A stretch of 64,000 nt of DNA from Isochrysis galbana (lineage: Eukaryota > Haptophyta > Isochrysidales > Isochrysidaceae). The stretch lies in assembly GCA_018136815.1 (NCBI GenBank), contig CM030938.1, positions 3,797,448 through 3,861,447 of the forward strand, in the 5' to 3' direction. The notes under the pieces are model-generated. The model was not told the origin of the DNA and did not search any database. It was given only the letters and a program-made list of their open reading frames with translations. The position numbers and the translations under genes were made by a program. Numbering within the stretch: position 1 is the stretch's first letter; the number at the start of each line of letters is the position of its first letter. Shown here piece after piece: positions 1-9,800 of this stretch.

Positions 1-212
1 TCTTCACTAAGCATGGATGAATCCCTTTCGCGCCTTTTCTGTGTGCAATCCTTCTCTAGGACGACGAGTTCTCTTCTGGCCAATTGGTTCGTTCCTTCTT
101 TGCTCTCTCTGTTGACCCACCGTGGCTTTCGCTCCCGTGTTCATTACCCAGCTCTTCACTAGCTTACTACCTGCGCTAGCCGGAGCACCCCTCCCTCCAC
201 ACTCAAACAGCC

Positions 213-745
213 CCCCACGCCAGGATCCTGTTCTGGTCTCGCAAGCAAGGGGGCCTAATAATGGGAGGGAGATGAGCAACTCCTCAAAGAGGAGCTTTGG
301 GGAAGGAGATGTTTGAGTGGGGGCGCTATACCCTTGCGCTAGGCATGGGCAGCGACGCCGCCTCAACACATGTCCTCCCTTTGGTCTTGAGTCGAAATTT
401 TTGGTGTTTGAAACCGAGGGCGAGGGGGTTTGTGCTTCTTGGGTTGGTTGTAGTGGGATGAGGGAGTGGGAGATGGAATGAAGTGTTGAAAGAGGGCCCA
501 AGGCAGGGCACTGAGTTGTAGGTACTTGTGGCCCACAAGCGTGGGGTGAAAACGGGAATAAGTGTATCAACATGTGTCTTGAATTGAAATTTTTGGTGCT
601 TTGAACAGAGGGCGGGGGGGGTCGTGCTGTTTGGGTTGGTTGAAGTGTGAAGGGAGAGTGGGAGAGGGAGTCTAGTGTTGAAAGAGGGCCCAAGGCAGGG
701 CACTGAGTGATTGGTACTAGTGGCCCACAAGAGTGGGGTGAAGAC
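213..745. repeat. interspersed repeat, internally duplicated
   Basis: Two adjacent ~185-bp copies (about 375-560 and 560-745) share AGAGGGCCCAAGGCAGGGCA and TGGCCCACAAG. A further diverged copy lies inverted at 6300-6715, including the GCGCTA-ACCC-TGCGCTAGGCATGGGCAG block. No supported gene; the frame spanning 7-957 on the minus strand is repeat translation. Confidence 0.7.
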
Positions 746-828
746 GAGAATTGTGTCAACAAGTTGGAAAACATAGGCATATTGAGACGTCCAGCGCGGG
801 ACGCACCGGGAAGGATTCTACACCTGAC

Positions 829-952
829 GTATTGGAATGGCCCAGAGGGCCTGAGGGCAATGAGGAAGGTGGAAGGTGGCAAGGTGGCAAGCCGGCGGCA
901 GGCGCGGCGGCGCGGCTGAGGAGACGACTTCGGGGACGATGACGGGCTGGGG
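829..952. repeat. interspersed repeat, match to 37024-37124
   Basis: Shares GGGCCTGAGGGCAATGAGGA, GCAAGCCGGCGGCAGGCGCG and GGAGACGACTTCGGGGACGA with 37024-37124 in the same orientation. This copy has an extra GGTGGAAGGTGGCAA insertion. Confidence 0.8.
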
Positions 953-997
953 ATCAAGAGCGGTCGGCGCGCGCTCCATCGCTCGAACTATATAACA

Positions 998-1122
998 ATA
1001 GTTATTTTAACCGAGAACGAGAGAAAGCACAGAGAATTATAAATAACGATAAATACCGAATGACGAAGAGAAGAGAGAAGCCTAACGAGTGTCGATTCGC
1101 GAATGCGACAGTCGGCTGTGTC
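998..1122. repeat. interspersed repeat, match to 38393-38492
   Basis: Shares CCGAGAACGAGAGAAAGCA, AGAGAATTATA and AGTGTCGATTCGCGAATGCG with 38393-38492, same orientation, small indels only. Confidence 0.8.
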
Positions 1123-1205
1123 GTTGTGTCCAATTGCCCGCCGTGTTGGTCTGTAGTATAGGGCACACACACATATACACATGACACATGCGACATACAT
1201 ACGTA

Positions 1206-1544
1206 TAAGGCGTGGAACTAGATAGCCAGATATCTAGCTATCTAGTTATCCACCCCCGATTTTCACTATCTATATCTAGTTAGATAGAGCCGGGGACTAT
1301 CTATATCTAGCTAGATGGCAATCGCCAATATCTAGATATCTTGTGAATAGCGGGGCTCTTTAGCTGCTTACTTACAGCTTACAGTCGAGCGTGGACAGGC
1401 TGACATCTACACTATCTAGGCCGAAAAATGAAGTATCTATATCTAGCTAGATGGCTGGGGCCAATATCTATATCTAGCTAGATAGAATTTTGCTCTATTC
1501 ACTTGTATCTAGATACGGGCCCGGGGGGGTAATTCCACGCCTTA
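1206..1544. mobile_element. 339-bp TIR element (CTAGAT-rich) with 8-bp target duplication
   Basis: Ends are TAAGGCGTGGAA and TTCCACGCCTTA, perfect 12-bp inverted repeats. CATACGTA flanks both sides (1198-1205 and 1545-1552). The interior is full of the palindromes CTATCTAGATATAG and TAGCTAGATA. No coding capacity, so non-autonomous (MITE-like). A partial inverted relative is at 36544-36710. Confidence 0.85.
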
Positions 1545-1552
1545 CATACGTA

Positions 1553-2807
1553 CAATAATACAATAATATGTGGATAAACGATCGAGTCACAGGTATCCAT
1601 GTATCCATCTAGTATACCATTCTTACCACGACTGATGATGCCCAACTAGACAAAAATGCGGCCGGGCGGCGACCAACAACAGCTTCCGAGCGGTCGTTAA
1701 AGTGGTTACGTGGGCCGTCGACACCGCCGCGCCAAAAAACAATGGGAATTTCATCACTTCAGCGCGCGCGCGCGCGAAAGAATGGGGAGCTGAGACTCGG
1801 AGGGTCGTCTGTCGTCTACATAGGGCATATGGAGGTCATCCATGCATATTTTTGATTGTTGCCATCCAAAGCCCAAAGCGATCACGAGAACACGATTATT
1901 ACTGTCCCGACCTCTATGTGCGTGCCATGCTGAAGATACGTTAGTGTGGGGAGTGTTGATGTGAGTGTAGTGCCGAGTCATCAGTCCGTCGGACTCTAGC
2001 CGTTCTGTGTCGTCTGTCGTTCGTCGCTTCGTCGCCGCTCTCGTTCTCGTTCCCGTACTCGTCCCTCGTTCTCAACACTCCTTTCGTACCAAAGTAAAGT
2101 AGTTGTCCGCTCCGTTCCCCCCCCCGCTCCTTCTCCTTTCTTTCCCCGGTGAGCCCTTTCCCGGTCTCCCCCGGAGGAATGTCGCGCCGCGCTAGCCGCC
2201 GGTGCGCATGCTTCGCGAGCTGTCTCAGAAGGAGAGACAGCCTTCGCTCCGAAATTTTCATTATGCGAGACGCGCTTCGTTAATTCTTCCGCCCCTCCCT
2301 CCTCTTCCTCTCTTCTTTTTCTTTTTTCGAGCGACGTCGGTACTCCCTAGTATATCTGCTGCTACTTGGGGAGGAAGAGCGCGAGTCTTAGATCTGCTTT
2401 GTTCACGTTAATAATCGCGATGACGAATAGCGAGCGAGAGCAGCTTCGTCTTTGAGAGGAGAGATAACTTTATTCGAGGGAGAGACGGGGAGAGAGAAGG
2501 CTACAATATTGTACTCGCGAAGCTTAGAGAAGACGCCAGAGTACAGAGAAACCAGCAAGAAGAGAGAGGAAGATCAGTGGGATCTGCTCTTTTTTCACGT
2601 CATGTGGCGAGGACGAATACCGAGCGAGAGCACGGTCGTTTTTGAGAGACGAGGCGAGGAGAGAGAGAGATAGGTTTGCCGGGAGTACAGAAGAAGAAGG
2701 GAGGCAGGGGGAGGCTCGCCCGCGGTGGCTCCGAGCGCGCGCCCCACCGCTTTCTCTCTCTCTTCCCCCTCTCACCCTCTCCCTCCCTTCTCTCGACTCT
2801 ACCAGCG
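1553..2807. other. gene-free stretch upstream of the PH-selenoGPx
   Basis: No supported gene. Two direct copies of a ~70-bp sequence (2393-2466 and 2583-2655, sharing GACGAATA and CCGAGCGAGAGCA) lie within 420 bases of the ATG. The last 60 bases are a CT-rich leader. Confidence 0.5.
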
Positions 2808-3927
2808 ATGGCCGCCGGCTCCGAGTCTGCTCCCGCAATGATCGAGCGCATTGGACCCATCGGCGACGTGGCCCACGAGCCAGCTGCTCGCGAGGCCGCG
2901 GCTTCTCTTGTCCAGCAGCCTGAGCCGCTCTTCTACGGCGAGCTCCACGTGCACCGGCGGGTGCTCCTGCTCAGCTGCTGGAGCCAGAAATTTGCAGTCA
3001 TCGCCGACGGCAAGCTCCGCCTCTACGCATCGCGCACGGCCAACCAGCCGGAGGCCACCTACCAGCTCTCGGTGGGCACTGCATGCCACCCCTAGCTATA
3101 GCTGTTTGTGGCGTGGCCCTGTTGCCTACCCCTAGCTATTACTAAATCGACCTTCCCCACCGCTTCCTGAGTAGATGTGCTCAGGCCACGTGCGCGAGCT
3201 CGAGGACTGCAAGGAGGGACTCTACTGCTTCGAGATCCAGGCGGGCGACTGCAAGGGAAGTGACGGGCGCGAGCCGAGCAAGCTCAAGTTGTGCACCGGC
3301 TCATCCAGTGAACAGCTGCTGTGGCTCCAGGCCTTCACGCAGGGCGGCGTGCTATATGAGCAAGAGAAGGACGATGGATCGGTCCGCTCGCTGCACGAGC
3401 TCTCCGCGGTGGACATGCTCACAGGCCAAGAGGTGCCCTTCAGCCAATACGCTGGAAAGGTGTGCTTGGTCGTCAACGTGGCATCGGCGTGAGGACTGAC
3501 GCCGCGCAACTACACGGAGCTCGTGCAGCTGCACGAGGCCTTGTACGAGCGCGGCCTGCGGATCCTCGCCTTCCCCTGCAATCAATTCGGTCGCCAGGAG
3601 AAGGGCAGCGCCATGGAGATCCGTCGCTTTGCTGACGGGTACAACGCGCAGTTCGACTTCTTCGAAAAAACGAAGGTCAACGGCGCAGATGCGCACCCGG
3701 TGTACAAATATCTCAAAAGCCATCTCTCTGATGTCCTCGGATCGAGCATCAAGTGGAACTTCACCAAGTTCCTCGTTGACAAGGATGGCCAGCCTGTACG
3801 CCGCTACGGCCCCACCACATCGCCTCTGTCGATCAAGAAGGACATTGAGGCACTTCTGCAAGCTATGCCGGGGGAGTCACCGCTCCGTCGGAAAGCCTCC
3901 CGCAAGGGGCTCCGCGCGGATTCATAA
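2808..3927 (+). CDS. PH-domain / selenocysteine glutathione peroxidase fusion
   Basis: Two exons, 2808-3071 and 3175-3927 (phase 0, intron GTGGGC...GAGTAG), give 338 residues. The N-terminal half has the pleckstrin-homology pattern: a basic [10 protein letters not shown] strand, then LYCFEI and a closing helix with QLLWLQAF. The C-terminal half is a complete glutathione peroxidase: [19 protein letters not shown], and [13 protein letters not shown]. Between NVASA and GLTPRNY lies an in-frame TGA at 3490-3492, exactly where the family carries catalytic Sec or Cys, so I read it as Sec at residue about 194. The tetrad partners Gln (~229), Trp (~282) and Asn (~283) are present. A SECIS-like hairpin lies 60 bases past the TAA. 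The family reduces hydroperoxides, including lipid hydroperoxides, with thiols; the PH domain could tether the enzyme to phosphoinositide membranes (inference). The start ATG follows a pyrimidine-rich leader; an in-frame ATG at 2676 is possible but its extension is low-complexity. Confidence 0.92.
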
Positions 3928-3986
3928 CGTCGCGTCGTGAGGCCATACGGAGATTGGACGAGGCACATTCTAGGGCGCGGTTGCGC

Positions 3987-4067
3987 TGGTGCGGAATGAC
4001 GGGCGCGAATCCCACAAACCTCGGCTCTTGCGCCGGTCGGGCCGCCCTGACCCACTCACAAGCACCA
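3987..4067 (+). promoter_or_regulatory. SECIS element (form 2-like) in the 3' UTR of the selenoGPx
   Basis: Hand folding gives helix I TGGTGC (3987-3992) with GCACCA (4062-4067). An internal loop leads to the ATGA (3996-3999) / TGA (4048-4050) non-Watson-Crick quartet. Helix II pairs GGGCG (4001-4005) with CGCCC (4043-4047), then CCC (4011-4013) with GGG (4039-4041). The conserved unpaired AAA sits at 4016-4018, and a mini-stem CGGC/GCCG (4022-4025 with 4032-4035) closes a six-base loop. An AAA bulge followed by an extra mini-stem is the form 2 layout. The asymmetric loop at 4006-4010 is larger than usual, so the AAA is about 16 bases from the quartet. SECIS elements recruit SBP2/EFsec to recode UGA. 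Confidence 0.75.
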
Positions 4068-5860
4068 TCACGCACACACGTGTTCCATGAATCATTGCCA
4101 CCTGTGACCTTTAGCAGCTGCCAGCTGCCACACCTCCAGTCTCTGATGAGTAGTATGAGATGCGGAAAATGGACGCCAAACCTGCTATGACCTGAAGCCT
4201 TCACCTAATTGTTCAGTTGACGAATTTTTGGGGCCCCATGTCGTGCAACTATGATGGGCATAGCTGCCTGTGGCGGACGAGCAGGTTCTTGGAAACATCA
4301 AATAATAATAAAGAAGAAGAAGAAAACTTGAAAAAAAATTTCAAAATTTCCGGTATTTGCTACTTATACGGCACGAAGAAAAACGCTTTAAAAGGTCTCG
4401 CCTTGCGCGTGGCGCGTGGGCTTGGACCTCAAACTGATAGCCACGTCCCTACTCTTGCCCCTCCTCCCTTCCCTTCCAACCTCCAACCTGCGTTGCGGCG
4501 ACTCCCCTCGTGCGCTTTTAAGGGGCTCAGGTTGTGGTTGTGGGGGAGGCGGAGTTGAGCAGGGTGTTCCGGTGTTCCGGTCACAAGCGGTAGGGTCCAC
4601 TCCCTCCCTAAGTTGTTCCACCGTATACCGGTTCCACCGGGTCTTGAGAGGCTTCACCCGGTACCGGTACCGGTACCGGTACGGTACCGTACCTGTGGTA
4701 CTTATTATAGTACTCTAATGGTAACATTAGATACTCTTAGTGTACATACAAACAGCTACACAATACGCAATACGCCCACCGCTCACACCAAGGGATCGCC
4801 GTCCACGCGCTCCCGCCACGCTCGCTATGAGAACTCTAGGGCCAGGTCAATACTTTTACAAATTTTTTTGAAAGTTTGGGGGGCCCTGGAATGCGTGACA
4901 AGTTTGGGCCCATTCTGCAAGGGTGCCATGTCCATCCATGTGCACATGACATGTGCATGTTAGTGCATGTGCATGTATCAACATTATGATTAAGTAAGAT
5001 GTGTGTAATGTGGGAGATGAGTGTGAGAGTGTGAGAGAGGAGGCCGCCGCCTCCGTCGCCGTTCGCCGCCTCCGCCCTCGCCGCCGCCCCCCTCGCCGCC
5101 GCCGCCCTCGCCCCTCGCCGCCGCCGCCTTCACCGCCGCCCCCCTCGCCGCCGCCGCCCTCGCCGCCGCCCCCCTCGCCACCGCCGCCCTCGCCGCCGCC
5201 GCCCTCGCCGCCGCGCCGTGCGAGGGCGAGAGCGAGCGAGCAGCAGAGAACGGGATTGGGGCAGGCGGGGGTGATGGTGATGGATAAGAATCAGATGGGA
5301 GGGAGATGTAAGATGTAAGATGAAGGTGTCTTACTTAGTCCCTTAGGCGCAAGTATTAGCAAGTAAGTAGGTGGTGGCACGGCGGCACCCACCGTCCACC
5401 GTAAGTAAGCCGTGCCATGTACTATAACCATAGTTCAACTAAAAGTTGTGTGGATATTTCCTCGCATATTTGGGGCCGTGGCTGGGATATTTCTTGGATA
5501 TTTTGGATGGATATTTGGGCAAAAATTTGTGGATATTCTGGCCTACCACTAGCGGGGAGAGGGGGTCGGGGTCGGTCGCGTCGCAAGTGGCAGGTGGCAG
5601 TTCGCGGGAGGGCGGGAGGGGTGGGGGAGGGGGGGCTATGGGCTATGCATAGAAAAGAAAGAGATAAAGATAAATAAAGAGTTGAAAAAGGGAGGGGGTG
5701 TTGTTTGGTCACGATGAGGATCGATCCGTGGGGGAAAAGGGCGGGGAAGGGGGGGAGAGCAGGGAAATGGAAATGAGCTCGCGCCAACCTTTCGTGGCAA
5801 CGGTCTCCCGCGCTTCTGAAATCAAGCAACATTGACAAATTCATGAAAGGGAGATCTACC
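4068..5860. other. gene-free stretch with simple repeats
   Basis: Holds a GGTACC run (4656-4692), a solo end of the GGCCAGGTCA transposon family (about 4838-4870), and a CCG/CCCTCG tract (5040-5215) whose translations are Pro/Ser or Arg homopolymers. No gene seen. Confidence 0.5.
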
Positions 5861-5867
5861 CAGGCCT

Positions 5868-6875
5868 AGGAGGGGTCCCGTGTCGGATCGGAAGGCCCCT
5901 GGGGGGCCTCCTAGGCCTAGATGGGAAATACAGTGAGGGGGCTTCCAAATACGGTAAATACAGCCTGTATTTGGCCTTCGTCCAAATACAGCCAAATACG
6001 GTACCAAATACAGTACCGGGGGGGGGGCTCCCATTCCCCAAGCCTCCCCCGTCGCCAATCGCCAGCATATGCCATATATTGCCCTAGCGCCAGCGCCAGC
6101 GCCCTCTCCCCCCCCGCCCCCCCTTCACCCATCATCTCATCATGATGAGAGCATGTGAGAATGTAGATGGAGCGTGTACCCCATCCTGAACCCCAACCCT
6201 GACCGTGCCTCGCGCGATCCGCGCTCGTTGCGCGCATGGCGCATGGCTGCAGCGGTACTGCATTGCGCAAACAAACAATGCAGCAATGCCCATTGCCCAT
6301 TGCTGACACAATTCTCCTTCCCACCCCACTCTTGTGCACCACAGGAACCTACAACTCGGTGCCCTGCCATGGGCCATCCATGGGCCTTCATTCAACGCTT
6401 GACTCCCCCTCTCACTCTGCTCGCTCACTCCCTCTTCCTACTGCATTCATTTAACCCAAGCAGCACAAACCCCCTCGTCGTCCTCTGTTGTAGGTTGTAG
6501 GCACAAAACATCTCAACATCTCAACATATGACCAAACAGAGGGAGGACATGCCCTGAGGTGGCGGCGCTGCCCATGCCTAGCGCATGGGTATAGCGCCCT
6601 ATCCAGCCATCTCTCCTTCCCCATAGCTCCTCTCTAATAATCTGCTCCTCACCCTCCCATTCCCATTAGGCCCCCTCGCCTATGAGACCAAAACAGGATC
6701 ATGGCGTGGGGACTTTCGACGCGCGCGCCTGCGCCACCGTCCAAATACGGAGGGTCATATTGAGGCAGTTTCAAATACGGTAAATACGGTCTGTATTTGG
6801 CCTTCGTCCAAATACGGTGAATACGTATTTCCCATCTAGGCTCCTAGGGCCCCAGGCCCCAGGGGCTCCAAATAT
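5868..6875. repeat. inverted-repeat segment with AAATACGG blocks
   Basis: CCTAGATGGGAAATAC (5914) faces GTATTTCCCATCTAGG (6826). Each arm has the block AAATACGGTAAATAC then CTGTATTTGGCCTTCGTCCA (5946-6012; 6774-6830 region). The centre is the inverted copy of the 213-745 repeat. A similar segment is at 53810-55060. No target duplication found. Confidence 0.6.
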
Positions 6876-7825
6876 AGGCATATGTACTTGAAAGGCACTC
6901 ATCGTCCACCACGTGGACTACGGCACTGCTAGGGTTTTAAGAGATAATCCAGCACACGAATCATCGCGGAGGCTGACTTACGTCTTAGCCGCGCAGCGGC
7001 CACTTTGCAGAGTTACGAGTTACTCATGGACGCTTGCTTCCGGCAATGAGATTATGCTTGCTCACGGTCAAATTTATATCAGCACCAAACACTGGAGGAT
7101 TTGCTGGGACCTTACTGCGTCCGGCTGCCGAACCGAGCACTTCTCAAGCTCATCATCGGGGACAGGTGGAATGCGCCCGCGTCAGCTACCGAGATGTTGG
7201 TCAAAGCCGGCGGCCAGCTTTGCACGGCGGCGGGGAGGGCGCCAAGGGATGGATCCCTCAGCGACTTCCGAGCCGCCGTCCACCGCGCAGCGCCTCTTCT
7301 CCCTGTTTCTTCTCTCTCTTTGCCTCCCTCCCCCCCCCCCCCCCCACTTCCCCCCGCCACTTGTGTGAATGCGGTCGTCGGTGGAGAAGAGAGACGCGAC
7401 GGCGCCTGACGCGCTTCGTCAAGCATGCTCCCCTCCCCCGAGCTCGCGCCATCTCCCCCTCCCCCCGCCCCGGGGGAGATGGGGAGATCGAGAGAGGCCG
7501 TGCGCGGCTTGCTCCCCCACAATGAGAGGAGGAAGGGGGGGCGGGGGCGGGAAGGGAAGGAAGAGAGGGGGAAGGGGGGGCGGGGGGCGGAGTTCGAGGA
7601 GCGCGCGGGGGCGGGAGAAGACGAGGGGACACAGCGGGATGAAGCGGAGGGGGGCAGCCGTCAGCGCCGAGCCTTCTCCTCGTCCTTCTCTCCCCCCCCC
7701 CTCCCCTCCCCCCTCTTCTTCTCTCCTCCCGAGCGCTTTCTTCTCTCCTGCGCAGGCCCCCCCATCGCCATCGCCCTCGGTGCAGGTGCGGACTCCTCCC
7801 CCTTCCCGCCCCCCCCCCCCCCCCA
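6876..7825. other. low-complexity stretch before the CCCH gene
   Basis: C-runs, G-runs and CT-rich sequence (7300-7825). Long frames on both strands are Arg/Gly/Pro-rich and not supported. Probably promoter and leader of the downstream gene. Confidence 0.4.
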
Positions 7826-9800
7826 ATGGGCCACACTGATGGTGAGGGGCAGGGGGGCGTCCTCGAGGCCTACCCGTGCTCGACACACCCCGATACGACC
7901 CTCGAAGGCCTTCATCGCCTTGTCCTCTCCCCGCCCGCATCGCCCCGCGGCGATGCCGCCGAACCAGAGGCTTCGCAGGCTTCGGCGGCCACGACGGTCG
8001 AAGACGACGAGAAGCCAGATGTCCAGCCTCCTCTCAGTAGCGGCAAGTCACGGCGCGCGAGCACGCGGCCGGTTATCCGGGCATTTAACGCCGCTAAGTG
8101 AGTCCGCCAACCTCACTGAAACGCCCACTCTCACATGCTGTGGCCGTTGCAAGTCTACCGAGCATCGAGCCTCAACCCCCTTTCCTTCTGTTGCTCATCG
8201 AGCAGGTATAAGACATGCCTCTGCTCTCGATGGCTCAAGTCGTCGCCAGCAAGCTGTGAATTTGGCGAAAGATGCTGGTGAGTCTTCAGGCGATGCCCCT
8301 CTGGGGCGCCGCGGCGCACCGCTCGTCCGCCAGCGCGCGCATGAAGGGTTGCGACTAGCATGAGTATCCCAAACTCGTTGCTTCTAAGCCTACTGTGCTG
8401 TCACCAGCTGGCCGTGCCCTAATCTTGTGATAGGTTTGCGCATGGCGAGGACGATCTGGCCACAGTGGACTCACCACGCGTTCCTGAGAGCTGGCTCATC
8501 GATGAGATGGTCGAGGAGTCACGCCAGCGCGAGGTGCCCACCTGCTGTCCCCATCTTACACGTTCCGCTGCACCGTGGCTACCACCGCTCGCCTCATTCA
8601 TCACAGGCACCCCACCACCGAAGCGGTCGGCACGCTCGTGTGCAATGAGCATCGTGCTGCGCGCCTTTATCTGGGCCGGTGCACGCCGACTGTCGCCCGT
8701 CCCCTTGCTCGCAGGAGGCTCTTGCGAAGGTCCAGTACGAGCGTCCCTCCAAGACTCCTTCGTATGGCCCTGATTCTCGCTCCGAGCAGGCCTACCAGCG
8801 CGCCGCCCTCTCGGACGAAGACTCGCACTTTGCCGTCGATATAGCCGATTCGCTCTCGTTGCTTCCCACGCGTGCCGCCACCGACCTGCGGCCGCGTCGC
8901 GAGTTGCCCTTGCTATTCGAAGGCAAACGCATCGGTCGTGCGAGTGAGCGAGCCAGCCGTTGCAGCTCGCTGGCGTCGACGCCTATGTCCAAACGCGCCT
9001 CCGACCCCTCACGGGACGGCGGCGACCCGAGCCATCTTTCGGCGGCTCACGCGCCTAGGGCGTGCCGCCATCGACGATGCGGTTCCGGAAGCAGCACTGG
9101 TAGCACCTTCAACAGCGAGTTGACGGGCTCAGGCGGTGGCCGCCGCTATGGCCGGGCGAGGGACAGCGTACGGACAATTGAGGGCGAGGCGAAGCATCGC
9201 GAACTCAATCTACAGGCGGCAGCCTTCCTCCCAGTGCGCTCGTTCTGCGCTCCAGTGTCCACGCACCTTGGCCTCGTTCCCAGTGCAATTCAAGCCCCGC
9301 ACTTCGGCGGAAGTCACATGCCACCGATGGGAATGGCGTTATCACCGCTAGCACAAGGCATGCCCGGCTACGTCGGCGTGTGCTCCCCGCAAACCTCGAT
9401 GATGGGTGCCGCCTGCTTCGTCCCGACCCCGCACGGCATGGTCCAATGCACAGACGTGGGCGGGCAACAGATGATGTCGTTGGGAAGCGGTACACCATCG
9501 GCACCGCAGGCGATGTGCCCAGCAATCATGGTACAAGGCGGAGGTCCATGCATGCATGGTACCAATGGCGTCGGCGCGGTCGTCGCACCGGGCGCAGTCG
9601 CTCCGCCGAATGCTTCACCCATGGGCTACGAATACGTGGCGTCGCACAACGGCACCATGACGGCGTCCATGCATGAGCACATGCACCACGTGGCTGGCCC
9701 ACAGACGGGCGCACACGTGCATCACATCGGTGTTGCTCAATCTGGCAATGGGTACACGACCTTTGTGTCGCACTTCGGGCCCTTGCACCTCTGGGGTTGA
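7826..9800 (+). CDS. CCCH-type zinc-finger protein (TIS11/TTP-like finger)
   Basis: Four exons join cleanly in frame: 7826-8097, 8206-8277, 8434-8533 and 8715-9800 (introns 108, 156 and 181 bp; donors GTGAGT, GTGAGT, GTGCCC; acceptors GCAG, ATAG, GCAG), giving 509 residues. The finger is split across exons 2 and 3: YKTCLCSRW... then SCEFGERC and WFAHGEDDL, i.e. Cys97-x10-Cys108-x5-Cys114-x3-His118. The YKT lead-in and the GERCxFAHG end match RNA-binding CCCH proteins that act on mRNA stability. The N-terminal 90 residues are Ser/Pro/Glu-rich. The C-terminal 360 residues are Ser/Arg-rich, then Gly/Met/His-rich (HEHMHH), with no recognised domain. Only one finger is visible, whereas TTP has two. 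The start ATG follows a long C-tract and is the least certain point. Confidence 0.82.

Noticed and set aside
3490..3492. TGA read as a stop making the GPx a broken gene
   Set aside because: It sits at the catalytic Sec/Cys position, the frame continues with full family conservation, and a SECIS-like hairpin follows.
5001..5318. Pro/Ser-rich protein from the CCG tract
   Set aside because: Translation of a microsatellite on both strands; no non-repeat sequence of protein character.
7425..8363. Single long plus frame overlapping the CCCH gene
   Set aside because: Runs through introns and low-complexity sequence; the spliced frame gives the zinc finger instead.
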